A stretch of DNA of 64,000 bases from Clostridia bacterium (lineage in GTDB: Bacteria; Bacillota; Clostridia; TANB77; CAG-508): assembly GCA_022792395.1 (NCBI GenBank), contig JAAWAX010000034.1, positions 1 through 64,000 of the forward strand. Reading direction: 5' to 3'. Made by a program: the position numbers and the translations under genes. Numbering within the stretch: the first letter of the stretch is position 1; every line of letters begins with the position of its first letter. Positions 22,401 through 32,739 of the stretch are shown piece after piece. The notes below the pieces were generated by a model. The model was not told where the DNA came from. It made no database searches and saw only the letters and a list, made by a program, of their open reading frames with translations.

Positions 22401-23306
22401 ATGGAAGGATTAGAAAAAAAGAAATATTGGATATGGCTATCTTTAATACCACATTTAGGAAGCAAGAAAAAACAAGACTTATTGAAGCAATATAAAAATC
22501 CGCAAGTAATATATCATCTAAAAGAAAACGAATTATATAAAGTCAAAGGAATAGGGGAAAAAACAATTGAAAATATTTTAAATCAAGATATTAGGGATAG
22601 TGTAGCAAACCATATAGAATATATGCTAAAAAATGATATTGATATCATTTCAATTTATGATAAGGAATATCCTAATATTTTAAAACAAATTTATGATTTT
22701 CCAATGAGTTTATATTGTAAAGGAAATAGGAATATTTTAAATGACAAATCAATTGCTATTGTAGGATGCAGAGAAGTAAGTAAATATGGGGAAGGAGCTA
22801 CTAAATACTTTTCGTATCATTTAATACAAAAAGGGATAAATGTTATTAGTGGACTGGCTAAAGGTGTGGATAGTTATGCACATAAAGGTGCTATTTGTGG
22901 ACAAGTGGATAGTTATACACAAGGGCAAGATTGTGGGAAATGTGGAAAAACAATTGCTGTGGTAGGGAATGGTTTAGACATGGTATATCCAAAGGAAAAT
23001 CAGTTATTAGCAGAAGAAATTGTTAAAAAAGGAGGAACTATCCTATCAGAATATCCACTTGGTACAAAGCCAGAAAGAATGAATTTTCCAGCTAGAAATA
23101 GAATCATTAGTGGAATGAGTCAGGGAGTTCTTGTGGTAGAGGCAAAAGAGAAAAGTGGTACATTGATTACTGTTGATTTTGCACTTGAACAAGGTAGAGA
23201 GGTGTTTGTTGTGCCAGGAAATATTAATTCGATAAATTCTGTTGGCACAAATCGACTGATTCAACAAGGGGCAAAACTAGTGACAAATTACCATGAAATT
23301 TTTTAA
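22401..23306 (+). CDS. dprA: DNA-processing protein DprA
   Basis: VGCREVSKYGEGATKYFSYHL, VISGLAKGVDSYAHKGA, FPARNRIISGMSQGVLVVEAKEKSGTLITVDFALEQGREVFVVPG. Confidence 0.96.
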   Translation: MEGLEKKKYWIWLSLIPHLGSKKKQDLLKQYKNPQVIYHLKENELYKVKGIGEKTIENILNQDIRDSVANHIEYMLKNDIDIISIYDKEYPNILKQIYDFPMSLYCKGNRNILNDKSIAIVGCREVSKYGEGATKYFSYHLIQKGINVISGLAKGVDSYAHKGAICGQVDSYTQGQDCGKCGKTIAVVGNGLDMVYPKENQLLAEEIVKKGGTILSEYPLGTKPERMNFPARNRIISGMSQGVLVVEAKEKSGTLITVDFALEQGREVFVVPGNINSINSVGTNRLIQQGAKLVTNYHEIF

Positions 23307-23313
23307 AAAAGTA

Positions 23314-23342
23314 TTGACTTTTATTTTAAAATAGTTTATACT
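23314..23342 (+). promoter_or_regulatory. Sigma-A-type promoter for tRNA pair
   Basis: TTGACT - 17 nt - TATACT just upstream of the first tRNA. Confidence 0.7.
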
Positions 23343-23369
23343 TTAATCTGTGCTAATAAAATCGAGCAT

Positions 23370-23446
23370 GCTCCTTTAGCTCAGTTGGTCAGAGCAACCG
23401 GCTCATAACCGGTGGGTCCAAGGTTCGAATCCTTGAAGGAGCACCA
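23370..23446 (+). tRNA. tRNA with CAT anticodon (Met or Ile2)
   Basis: gctcctttagctcagttggtcagagcaaccggctcataaccggtgggtccaaggttcgaatccttgaaggagcacca. Confidence 0.95.
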
Positions 23447-23462
23447 TACTAATTTAATATTT

Positions 23463-23548
23463 GGGTAGGTGGCCGAGTGGCTAAAGGCGGCAGACTGTAA
23501 ATCTGTTCTCATTTGAGTACGAAGGTTCGAATCCTTCCCTGCCCACCA
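23463..23548 (+). tRNA. tRNA-Tyr(GTA)
   Basis: gggtaggtggccgagtggctaaaggcggcagactgtaaatctg...ggttcgaatccttccctgcccacca, long variable arm. Confidence 0.95.
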
Positions 23549-23600
23549 TAAAATACGATGAAAGTCGTATTTTATTACACCTTATATACAAACATACGTT

Positions 23601-23999
23601 TTGAAAGAAAGGCGAATGAATTTTACCACTAATAAAGAAAAAAGAAATTCTGGTTTAGGAATAGCAATAGCATATTTTTCTGTAAATGGATATACAGTAT
23701 CTATTCCACTAAACGATACACAAGATTATGATTTAGTAATTGAGAAATCTGGAAAACTTGAGAGTCTACAAGTAAAAGCAACTGGATGTAAAAGGAAGAA
23801 TGGAAATTATCAAGTATCATTAAGAAGTTGTGGGGGAACAAAAGGAAGAGCATATAAAACACTTCTTGATACAAATGTGGACTATCTGTTTATTTTAAAT
23901 CAAAATAAAGAAATTTATTTAATTCCTAAAAGTGAAATAAGGAATAGAAATACTTTAAATTTATGTAAAAAATATGAACAATATAGAATCTTTTTTTAG
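23601..23999 (+). CDS. PD-(D/E)XK-like endonuclease-type protein
   Basis: DYDLVIEKSGKLESLQVKAT (D...QVK core). Confidence 0.6.
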   Translation: MKERRMNFTTNKEKRNSGLGIAIAYFSVNGYTVSIPLNDTQDYDLVIEKSGKLESLQVKATGCKRKNGNYQVSLRSCGGTKGRAYKTLLDTNVDYLFILNQNKEIYLIPKSEIRNRNTLNLCKKYEQYRIFF

Positions 24000-24045
24000 A
24001 ATTATTGCAGAATAAGATAATTATAAAAATAGGGGAGAAAAAATT

Positions 24046-24651
24046 ATGGAAAAAAACTATAATACATTAGAATACTATAATAAAAATGCAAAGCAGTATT
24101 GTGAACAAACTTTAGAGGGGAAGCTACAAGAAAATTATGATAAATTCTTAAAAGAACTTCCAGCTAATAGCTACATTTTAGACTTTGGATGTGGTTCTGG
24201 AAGAGATAGTAAACACTTTATAGAGAATGGATATAAAGTAAAAGCAATAGATGGTTCCATAGAGATGTGTAAATTAGCAAGTGAATATATCAATCAAGAA
24301 GTTGAATGTATGAAATTTGATGAATTAGATGATATTGATACTTATGATGAAATATGGGCATGTGCCTCTATTTTACATGTCGAAAAGGAAAATTTACCAA
24401 TTATTCTTGATAAAATGATAAAAGCTTTAAAAATTAATGGGATAATTTATATCTCCTTTAAAATAGGAAAGGGGTATAAAATAAAGGAAGGAAAATATTA
24501 TAATTATTTAAACAAAGAAGAAATGCAAGAAAATTTAGGTAAAGTAAATGCTAATGCTACATTAATAAACTATTTTGAAACGTTACCAAGCACAAAGAGA
24601 AAGGCAGAAAATATAATTTGGGGCAATTTTATAATAAAAAAGTTGGGGTAA
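24046..24651 (+). CDS. Class I SAM-dependent methyltransferase
   Basis: YILDFGCGSGRDSKHFIENGYKVKAIDGS. Confidence 0.92.
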   Translation: MEKNYNTLEYYNKNAKQYCEQTLEGKLQENYDKFLKELPANSYILDFGCGSGRDSKHFIENGYKVKAIDGSIEMCKLASEYINQEVECMKFDELDDIDTYDEIWACASILHVEKENLPIILDKMIKALKINGIIYISFKIGKGYKIKEGKYYNYLNKEEMQENLGKVNANATLINYFETLPSTKRKAENIIWGNFIIKKLG

Positions 24652-24663
24652 GGAGGATAAAAA

Positions 24664-25204
24664 ATGAAAATAATTTTAATAAGACATGGAAAAACAGAAT
24701 GGAATACATTAGAAAAAGCAGCAGGACAAGTTGATATTCCTTTAAATGAAACACGGAAGAAAACAAGCAGAAGAAACAAGAGAAAAATTAACCAATATGC
24801 CAATTGATTTGATTATTTGTTCTCCTTTAATTCGTGCCAAAGAGACAGCTGACATTATTAATAAGGGAAGGAATATACCAATTGTAATTGATGAACGTGC
24901 GATAGAAAGAAATTTAGGAATATATGAAGGAATGCCAAATTCACAAGAAATTTTTAATGAAATTAGATATTATACAAAAAATGTTCCAGTACAAGATGGT
25001 GAAGATTGTCAGTCTTATACGAAGAGAGTATTTGAATTTTTAGATGATGTAATAAAGAAATATAAAGGAAAGTATGAAAATGTTTTAATCTGTTCACATG
25101 GTTTTTTCTTACGTTCTGCCAGTTGGTATTTTAATGGCATTCCAGGAGAAAATGAAGAAGTAGTCAGAATTAAAAATTGCCAAGTAGATGTATATGAGGT
25201 TTAG
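24664..25204 (+). CDS. Histidine phosphatase / phosphoglycerate mutase family, intact only with +1 shift at 24754
   Basis: MKIILIRHGKTEWNTLEKAAGQVDIPLNET-GRKQAEETREKLTNMPIDLIICSPLIRAKETADI. Confidence 0.94.
24754..24757 (+). other. CGGN +1 recoding site in phosphoglycerate-mutase-like gene
   Basis: gaa aca [C] gga aga aaa caa gca. Confidence 0.85.
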
Positions 25205-25319
25205 AAAAAATTTTTCTTTTCATAGGAATGGATAGAACATTGTGAAAAAAGAATATGAAATTGTTAGTTATTGGGAAATTTTTAGATGAGGTTTCTAGAA
25301 AATGAAGATATCATAAAAA

Positions 25320-25345
25320 CACGCATACAAATGATAGTATGCGTG
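25320..25345. terminator. Hairpin between convergent genes
   Basis: cacgcatac aaatgata gtatgcgtg. Confidence 0.7.
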
Positions 25346-25355
25346 CAAAATAACT

Positions 25356-26589
25356 TTATAATGTCACAATTTTTTTAGTAAAATCTAAATTACTGGTAGA
25401 TTCTTCTTCATAACCAAGTGTATAAATATTAGTAGCTAAAATATCTTTGTCTAGCATAGTTTGAAGATTTTTATTAGAATTTTTATCCGTAAAGCGTTTT
25501 ACGGAAGTAATAATCTCAAGTTTAGGATTTTCTTTTGCAATTTCAGAGATAAGAAATTTACCTCTTTTATTCAAACCTAAAACTCTAATATAAGGTTGTG
25601 TTCTTTTAGACATCGTAATATCTTTTTTAGTAATTCCTAATAAAGCATAAATTAAAATACGTTGAAGTCGAGTAGTAGTATATCTTTTCGTTTTGATAAT
25701 TTCAAAAAAGTCATTTAGAGTATTACAAGAATCAACTGCGTTTTTTATAGCAAATTCTAACCCTTCTGAAACATCTGGTAATCCAGCAATTTCAGAAGTA
25801 GTCATCTTTCTTAAAGCATAGATAATTTCTTTTTCAAATACAGTCAAATCAGGAACGATATGTCCGTGCTTTTGCATTTTTCATTAAAATTGAGTAACTA
25901 GAAGTTGGCATAAGGTTAGATAAAGCATTAAAGCCATCGTTTTTTATCATATTTCGAATAGCACTACTACTAGCAATATTTTTAGAGTAGTTTAAATCAT
26001 GATAGCCTACTTCAGATCTTGGAACAACATAAGGTGTTAAAGTACTGTTCAATTTTTTCATAGCTTTTAGATATTCAATTCCTAAAATGTTATTAGGCGA
26101 AGAAAGGACATTGGCAAATCTTCGAATATCATTTAAATACATCATTAAGGCATTTTCTCTAGCTTTTGGATAAGAAACACCTTTTGATAATTCATGGGAT
26201 AATAGTGTTTTATATTGTTTCGGTTCATGAAGCAAAACATCAGCACAAGTATCTAATATACTAATATCGGGGGTTTCAGCACCAAAAGAAATATAGTCAA
26301 CAACACCTAAAGAATCAAGAATTTTAATAGCACCTTCTGCAAAATTTTCAGCACTTGAGGTGGCATATAAAACAGGAAGTTCTATGACTAAATCAACACC
26401 ACTATTGATAGCAGCTTGTGCTTTAGACCATTTATCAATTAGAGATGTGCTTCCACGTTGAGTAAAGTTCCCACTCATAATGGCAACTGTATAATGAGAA
26501 CCTGTATCTTCCTTTGTCTTTTCTAAATGGTATAAATGACCATTATGAAAAGGATTGTATTCAGCTACAATACCTAAAACTTTACTCAT
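25356..26589 (-). CDS. tmcAL: tRNA(Met) cytidine acetate ligase (YlbM/TmcAL), intact only with +1 shift at 25866
   Basis: MSKVLGIVAEYNPFHNGHLYHLEKTKEDTGSHYTVAIMSGNFTQRGSTSLIDKWSKAQAAINSGVDLVIELP... KNAKA-GHIVPDLTVFEKEIIYALRKM. Confidence 0.93.
25863..25866 (-). other. CGGN +1 recoding site in tmcAL (minus strand)
   Basis: minus strand aaa gca [C] gga cat atc gtt cct. Confidence 0.85.
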
Positions 26590-26674
26590 AAAAATCCCTT
26601 CTTGATTTCAATTTTTTATTTATGCTATAATAGTATCATAAAAAAATAAAAAATACAATGGAAAGGATAAATTT

Positions 26675-27109
26675 ATGGAAAAAGTTGTTATTTATACAGA
26701 TGGTGCTTGTTCAGGGAATCCAGGACCAGGAGGTTGGGGAGCAGTTTTAATGTATAAAGAAAATAAAAAAGAAATATCTGGTGGAAAAAAAGATACGACG
26801 AATAATGTTATGGAACTTACGGCTGTGATAGAAGGGTTAAAACTTTTGAAATATCCATGTGAAGTGGAATTATATAGTGATAGTGCTTATGTGGTAAATA
26901 GCTTTGAACAAGGTTGGATTTATAATTGGGTAAAAAACAACTGGAAAACGGCAGGAAAAGAACCTGTAAAAAATCAGGAACTTTGGCAAGAATTATATAA
27001 TTTGACTAAAATACATAAAGTTAAGTTTAATAAAGTAAAAGGGCATAGTGATAACCAGTATAATAATCGATGTGATGAATTAGCTAGAAATGCCATTGAA
27101 AAAGTATAA
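26675..27109 (+). CDS. rnhA: Ribonuclease HI
   Basis: [55 protein letters not shown]. Confidence 0.97.
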   Translation: MEKVVIYTDGACSGNPGPGGWGAVLMYKENKKEISGGKKDTTNNVMELTAVIEGLKLLKYPCEVELYSDSAYVVNSFEQGWIYNWVKNNWKTAGKEPVKNQELWQELYNLTKIHKVKFNKVKGHSDNQYNNRCDELARNAIEKV

Positions 27110-27133
27110 TAATGTTTGAAGTTATTTAAAATA

Positions 27134-27252
27134 AAAAGTTTATTCTATTTTTATTCGTAACTCCCAGCTACGCACAGTCTGTAATTGCATAACAGACTGT
27201 AAGCTTACTGGTCCCCCCGAAATGTTACATCATAAAAATAGAATAAACTTTT
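27134..27252. repeat. Structured element, copy 1 (possible ncRNA or MITE)
   Basis: 21-bp outer stem aaaagtttattctatttttat/ataaaaatagaataaactttt around GTAACTCCCA...TCTGTAATTGCATAACAGA...GGTCCCCCCGAAATGTTAC. Confidence 0.8.
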
Positions 27253-27307
27253 AAACTTAAATTAAATCATAGAAATTATTACATTTTTGTTACATAGAGA
27301 AAAAATA

Positions 27308-27336
27308 TTGAAAAATTTTGTCAAATCCAGTATAAT
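27308..27336 (+). promoter_or_regulatory. Sigma-A-type promoter
   Basis: TTGAAA - 17 nt - TATAAT. Confidence 0.7.
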
Positions 27337-27358
27337 AAAAATGTAGAGGAGGAGACAG

Positions 27359-28165
27359 ATGAATACCTTTGCAGATTATATATTAGAAGAAGAAGAATTA
27401 GATGCAAAAATGGAAATAACCTATTATTTATCCAAAAAAGCAAAAGTATTTTTTGATAAATCGGTAGTATTCAAAGTAGAAATAGCTAGATTATTTTTAA
27501 ATTATTCTAAAATTGATGTAGATAAAAATTTTGTATTGACAGCTTGTTTACTATGTAATTGTAAAAAAGTTAACAATGCGCAAGATATCAATCGAATTCA
27601 TGGCTATGCCAAAGAAGGTTCTAAATATCTAGGTGAGATAGGTTTTAGCAAAAGATTTTGTAAAGTATGTGAAGAAGTCAATCGATATAGTAAAAGCAAT
27701 CCAAGAGAAAGAGAAAGTGATATATTAGAATTAGTCGATCAATTTGGAGGAATGCTATTAGATAGACCAGAGAGAATTGGCTTTAAAGCAGATGAAGCTT
27801 TAGTATTATTAGAACATAGAAATTTAAAATCAGATTATAATCGATATTTGCAGAGTTTTATTGAATTTGTAAAATTTTTAGAAAAGATACAAATGAACGA
27901 CATAGTGAATATGACAGCTTTCAGAAGACTTGTGAAAATATATAATGAAACAGAAGATTTAACCAAATTTATACAAAAGATTGTTTATGAATTTGAACCT
28001 AAAATAGATAAACTAATTGCTGAACAAAATGATGAAATAGCAGATGAGATGTTCCGTAAAGTAGAAGGAGCAAATAGACCATTGTTTAGCGAAGAAACAA
28101 CAAGAAAAATTCTGGCACATATACAAAATAGTCCTAAAATAGGAGCGAATAGTAATGTAGAATAA
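27359..28165 (+). CDS. Conserved hypothetical protein, possibly HD-like fold
   Basis: 268-aa ORF with RBS and promoter. Confidence 0.6.
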   Translation: MNTFADYILEEEELDAKMEITYYLSKKAKVFFDKSVVFKVEIARLFLNYSKIDVDKNFVLTACLLCNCKKVNNAQDINRIHGYAKEGSKYLGEIGFSKRFCKVCEEVNRYSKSNPRERESDILELVDQFGGMLLDRPERIGFKADEALVLLEHRNLKSDYNRYLQSFIEFVKFLEKIQMNDIVNMTAFRRLVKIYNETEDLTKFIQKIVYEFEPKIDKLIAEQNDEIADEMFRKVEGANRPLFSEETTRKILAHIQNSPKIGANSNVE

Positions 28166-28200
28166 TGCCAAAAGGAGTAATCCTTTTTGGCAATTTTTTT
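28165..28200 (+). terminator. Terminator hairpin
   Basis: tgccaaaaggagtaatcctttttggcaattttttt. Confidence 0.8.
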
Positions 28201-28219
28201 AAAAGGAGAGAAATAGAAA

Positions 28220-29411
28220 ATGTACGAAATATTTGCAGATTTACATGTACACATAGGAAGAAGTGAGAATGGGAAACCAATTAAAATAACAGCAGCAAGA
28301 AGTTTGAATTTTGCTAATATTGCAAAAGAATGTGCTGACAGAAAAGGAATCAATGTAGTTGGAATAATTGATTGTGCTTCCCCTTATGTAATAGAAGATA
28401 TTGAAAAATTCTTAAAAACAGGTAAGGCTTATGAATTAGAAGATGGTGGGATTATCTATAAAGATAAAGTGTGTATCTTATTAGGAAGTGAAGTAGAAAC
28501 TTCAGAAAGAGGAAGAAATGGGAAAAGTGGTAGTGCTCATAATATTTGTTTTTTTCCCCATCTAAAAGATATTAAAAGTTTTTCAGAAGAATTAAGTCAT
28601 CACTTGAAAAATATTACCTTAAGTACACAAAGGTCAGATTTATCGGGATATGATTTAATTGATATGGTAGAAAAATATAATGGTATTTTGATACCAGCTC
28701 ATGTCTTCACACCACACAAAAGTTATTATGGGAATTGTACAGATAGGATGAAGGATATATTTAAAGAAAAATTTGATAAGATATTTGCGGTAGAATTAGG
28801 ATTAAGTTCAGATACCTATTTAGCAGATACCATTTCAGAATTGGAAGATAAAACTTTTGTAACAAATTCAGATGCTCATTCTTTGCCTAAAATTGCAAGA
28901 GAATACAATAAAATGCAAGTAGAAGATATTTCTTTTAAGGAAGTGGTTATGGCATTAAAAAATGAAGGAGGAAGAAAGATTCTTGGCAACTATGGATTAG
29001 ATCCTAAACTAGGGAAATACCATAGAACCTATTGTGATGATTGCGAAAAGGCAATTGAGACAAAAGAACCAGTTGAAGCTTGTCCAATGTGTGGCGGAAA
29101 AAATGTAACCTTCGGCGTTTTTGATAGAATCGAATTAATAAAAGATAAAAAAGGAACAAAAAGTCCTAAACATAGACCACCTTATATTTATCAAGTACCA
29201 CTTGGATTCATTCCAGGTGTAGGTGGAAAAACGATAGATAAATTATTAAATCATTTTGAAACAGAAATGAACATCTTGCATGAATTATCAAAAGATGATA
29301 TAGAAGGGGTAGTAGGAGAAAAAGTAGCAAGATATATTGTAAATGCAAGAGAAGGTAAAATGCAAATCCATTCTGGTCGGTGGTGGAAACTACGGAAAAG
29401 TAGAAGGATGA
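28220..29411 (+). CDS. PHP-domain protein (endonuclease Q-like), +1 shift at 29378 gives natural C-terminus and TGA stop at 29409
   Basis: YEIFADLHVHIGRSENGKPIKITAARSLNF; CDDCEKAIETKEPVEACPMCGG; MQIHSG-GGGNYGKVEG*. Confidence 0.87.
29378..29381 (+). other. CGGN +1 recoding site in PHP gene
   Basis: tct ggt [C] ggt ggt gga aac tac gga aaa gta gaa gga tga. Confidence 0.8.
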
Positions 29412-29502
29412 GGTCAAAGAACCATCCCCAATTGGACAAAAAAATAGTTCTAAAAAACTCCTTATCGAATACACATTATGTATAAAGATAAGGAGAAATT
29501 TT

Positions 29503-30141
29503 ATGAAGAGAAGCAAACGAGTAAAACTATTAGAAATTATAAAAGAGCATGTTATGAATAACAAAAAGGAATATATCCTAGTAGCATTATTATTTATCAT
29601 AGGAATATTTCTTGGCGTTCTTTTTGTTAATAATGTACAAGAAGCACAAAAAACAGAAATTACAACCTATTTTAATAATTTCATAGAAAAAATGAAAAAT
29701 ATAGAAAGTTTAAATCCAATCGAATTGTTAAAAACGAGTTTGGGACAAAACATAATATTAGCCATTATTTTATGGTTTTTTGGAACAACAGTAATTGGGA
29801 TACCCGTAGTTTTTGGTTTAGTAATCTATCGAGGATTTTGTCTGGGATATACAATTGCTGTATGTATCACAATAATGGGAATACCAAAGGGATTATGGTT
29901 TGTGCTGATTTTACTATTATTGCAAAATATTTTATTCATACCAGCTATCTTGGCATTGGCAGTTAGTGGATTTAAATTATATAAGTCTATTATAAAAGAT
30001 AGAAATAAAGAAAACGTAAAAATAGAGATTTTAAGACATACTGTTTTTTCCTTTATTATGTTACTGGTATTAGTGCTATCATCAGTCGTTGAAATCTTTT
30101 TATCGACGAACATTTTAAAAGGATTAATAAAATATTTTTAA
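29503..30141 (+). CDS. spoIIM: Stage II sporulation protein M
   Basis: Multi-TM; LLFIIGIFLGVLFVNN, VIYRGFCLGYTIAVCITIMG. Confidence 0.85.
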   Translation: MKRSKRVKLLEIIKEHVMNNKKEYILVALLFIIGIFLGVLFVNNVQEAQKTEITTYFNNFIEKMKNIESLNPIELLKTSLGQNIILAIILWFFGTTVIGIPVVFGLVIYRGFCLGYTIAVCITIMGIPKGLWFVLILLLLQNILFIPAILALAVSGFKLYKSIIKDRNKENVKIEILRHTVFSFIMLLVLVLSSVVEIFLSTNILKGLIKYF

Positions 30142-30248
30142 AAAATATTCAAAAATCTATTTACATTTTTGAAAATGTTTGATATAACATATAAAGTAAT
30201 TTATGTTAATAGATTATTTTAAATTATAATAAGGGGTAGGGGAAATAA

Positions 30249-31130
30249 ATGGAAAGACAGTTAAAGCGTTTTTTTGAATTTTTAGAAAATGATAAGAAAT
30301 TATCAGAAAACACATTACAATCGTACAAAAGAGACTTAAAACAATTTAGAAGATATTTAGAAGCATGTGAACTTCATTACAACAAAGTAAAAGAAGATGA
30401 CATTAAAGATTATATTAGAGAATTACAAGAAGAAGGAAAAAAAGCATCTAGTATTTCTAGAGGGATTGCATCCATTCGTTCTTTCTATCAATTTGTATTA
30501 AAGAATAAGAAAGTGAAAGTAGACCCAACAGAAAACATTCAATCACCAAAAATAGAAAAAAGAGTTCCAAGTGTATTAACATCAAAAGAAGTTGAATTAT
30601 TATTAAATCAACCAAAAGATGTTGATTTAAAGGGTATTCGTGATAAAGCTATGCTTGAATTTGCTTATGCAACAGGAATGAGAGTAACAGAAATGATTTC
30701 TTTAAATATGGAAGATGTTAATTTAGAAGAAGGATATGTGGTTTGCAAAAATGGTAGCAAACAACGTAACATTCCATTAGGAAACATGTCATTAAAAGCA
30801 TTGAAAGAATATGTAGAAGAAGCAAGAGATATTTTAGTAAAAACAGAAGGAGAACAAGCTTTATTTGTTAATATCAATGGTAGCAGACTAACAAGACAAG
30901 GATTCTGGAAAATTATTAAATTCTATAAAGAACAAGCACATATTACAAAGGAAATTACACCACATGTTTTAAGACATTCTTTTGCGACTCATCTTTTACA
31001 AAATGGAGCAGATTTGAAAGCAATTCAAACCATGCTAGGACATTCAGATATTTCTTCTACACAAGTATATATGCAATTTCAAGATGAAGGAATAAAAAAT
31101 GTATATAAAAAAGCTCATCCAAGAGCATAA
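30249..31130 (+). CDS. Tyrosine recombinase XerC/XerD family
   Basis: GIRDKAMLEFAYATGMRVTEMISLNMEDV; HVLRHSFATHLLQNGADLKAIQTMLGHSDISSTQVYMQ. Confidence 0.94.
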   Translation: MERQLKRFFEFLENDKKLSENTLQSYKRDLKQFRRYLEACELHYNKVKEDDIKDYIRELQEEGKKASSISRGIASIRSFYQFVLKNKKVKVDPTENIQSPKIEKRVPSVLTSKEVELLLNQPKDVDLKGIRDKAMLEFAYATGMRVTEMISLNMEDVNLEEGYVVCKNGSKQRNIPLGNMSLKALKEYVEEARDILVKTEGEQALFVNINGSRLTRQGFWKIIKFYKEQAHITKEITPHVLRHSFATHLLQNGADLKAIQTMLGHSDISSTQVYMQFQDEGIKNVYKKAHPRA

Positions 31131-31144
31131 ATTGTAATAAAGAA

Positions 31145-31181
31145 AATCCTACAATAAAATATTGTGGGATTTTTTATATTG
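31145..31181 (+). terminator. Terminator after recombinase
   Basis: aatcctacaataaaatattgtgggattttttat. Confidence 0.8.
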
Positions 31182-31215
31182 TAGGAAAGGTTACTGATTA
31201 GGTGATTTCTTCAAT

Positions 31216-31339
31216 AAAAGTTTCTATATTTTTTCTTTGTAACTCCCAACAAGCTTACCATCTGTAATTGCATAACAGATGGTAAGCTTGTTGGTCCTCC
31301 CCCCCGAATTGTTACTGCATAAAAAATATAGAAACTTTT
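31216..31339. repeat. Structured element, copy 2 (possible ncRNA or MITE)
   Basis: aaaagtttctatatttttt/aaaaaatatagaaactttt outer stem; inner caacaagcttaccatctgt AATTGCAT aacagatggtaagcttgttg; same conserved core as copy 1. Confidence 0.8.
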
Positions 31340-31493
31340 TAAGTAAAAATATATTAAGTCTGAACAGTAACTAGGAAAGTCAAAAAATATAAAAACTTTA
31401 GCATAAAGAATGAAAAAAATAGAAAATAGTAGTATAATAGGAACAAGAATAGAAAGAAAAGATTAATATTTTTAGAATAAGATGGAGTAAAAA

Positions 31494-32739
31494 ATGATAT
31501 TTGAAAAAGAAGAAAAAGAAAGATTAGAATGTAGAAGCTTTAAAAGAACAAAAGTAATATATTTTATAATGGGACTAATTATTTTAGGGATAGCCATAAC
31601 TTTTTTTATAAATAAAAATAATCCAAAAACGATAGAAAGTGCTAATTTAGATACAGCAGTAACAGAATTAGCATATATACCAGTTGAAGAAATAAAAGTG
31701 GATGAAGATGAAATAGAGATTTTAAAAAATGAAACCTATCAAATGCAAATCAAAATAGAACCTAGTAATGCAACAACTAAAATAATACATATAGATGATT
31801 TGGAAGAGGGAAGTATTATTCAGATTAAAGAGAATGCTGAAATAGAAGCGATTGAAGTAGGAACTATGGAATTTGAAATGGAAGCAGAAGAAGGAAAGGT
31901 AAAAAAGAAAATTAAAGTTACTGTAAAAGCCAAAGTAGAAGGAATAGAAATAGAATCTGAAAAAATAGAATTAATAGAGGGGGAAAATAAACAACTAGAA
32001 GCTAAAATTTTGCCAGAAGAAGTGGAAGAAAAGACATTAAACTATGAAAGTTCTGCTCCAGAAATCGCAAAAATAGATTCTGATGGAAAAATAGAAGCAA
32101 TTCAAGAAGGAAATGCAATCATCACAATAACAACTAGTGCAGAACCAGTTCAAAAAAGAGAAATAGAGGTAATGGTGAAAAAAGAAGAAGTAGATAATGC
32201 ACAAGTACAGACAAATAATAATCAAGTAAATGAAGCAATAATAGGGAATTATATACATGGAGTATTACTGGTTAATAAAAATTATTCACTACCAAGTAAT
32301 TATGACCCAGGTATCAATCCAGAAGCACTACAAGCTTTTAACAATATGAGAGCTAGTGCAAGTAAAGAAGGAATTTCATTGAAAATCGTATCTGGATATA
32401 GATCTTATCAAACGCAACAAGCAATTTATCAAAGAAATGTACAATTATATGGAGAGACAGTAGCAAATACTTTTTCTGCTAAACCACGGACAATCTGAAC
32501 ATCAAACAGGTCTTGCCTTTGATATTAATAGTACAAGATGGGATTTTAAAGATACATTAGAAGCTAAATGGTTAGCTGGAAATTGTTATGATTATGGGTT
32601 TATTATTAGATATCCAGAAAACAAACAAGAAAAAATAGGATATGTTTATGAACCATGGCATATTCGTTATGTAGGAAATAGTATAGCAACAGAAATTAGA
32701 GATACAGGACTTTGCTTAGAAGAATATTTAGGAGTTTAA
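31494..32739 (+). CDS. D-alanyl-D-alanine carboxypeptidase VanY-like with Ig-like (Big_2-type) region, intact only with +1 shift at 32487
   Basis: VSGYRSYQTQQAIYQRNVQLYGETVANTFSAKP-GQSEHQTGLAFDINSTRWDF...EPWHIRYVG. Confidence 0.93.
32487..32490 (+). other. CGGN +1 recoding site in vanY-like gene
   Basis: aaa cca [C] gga caa tct gaa cat caa. Confidence 0.87.

Noticed and set aside
23370-23548. tRNAs in the window as the recoding tRNA
   Set aside because: They have normal CAT and GTA anticodons; neither could read CGG or CGGN.
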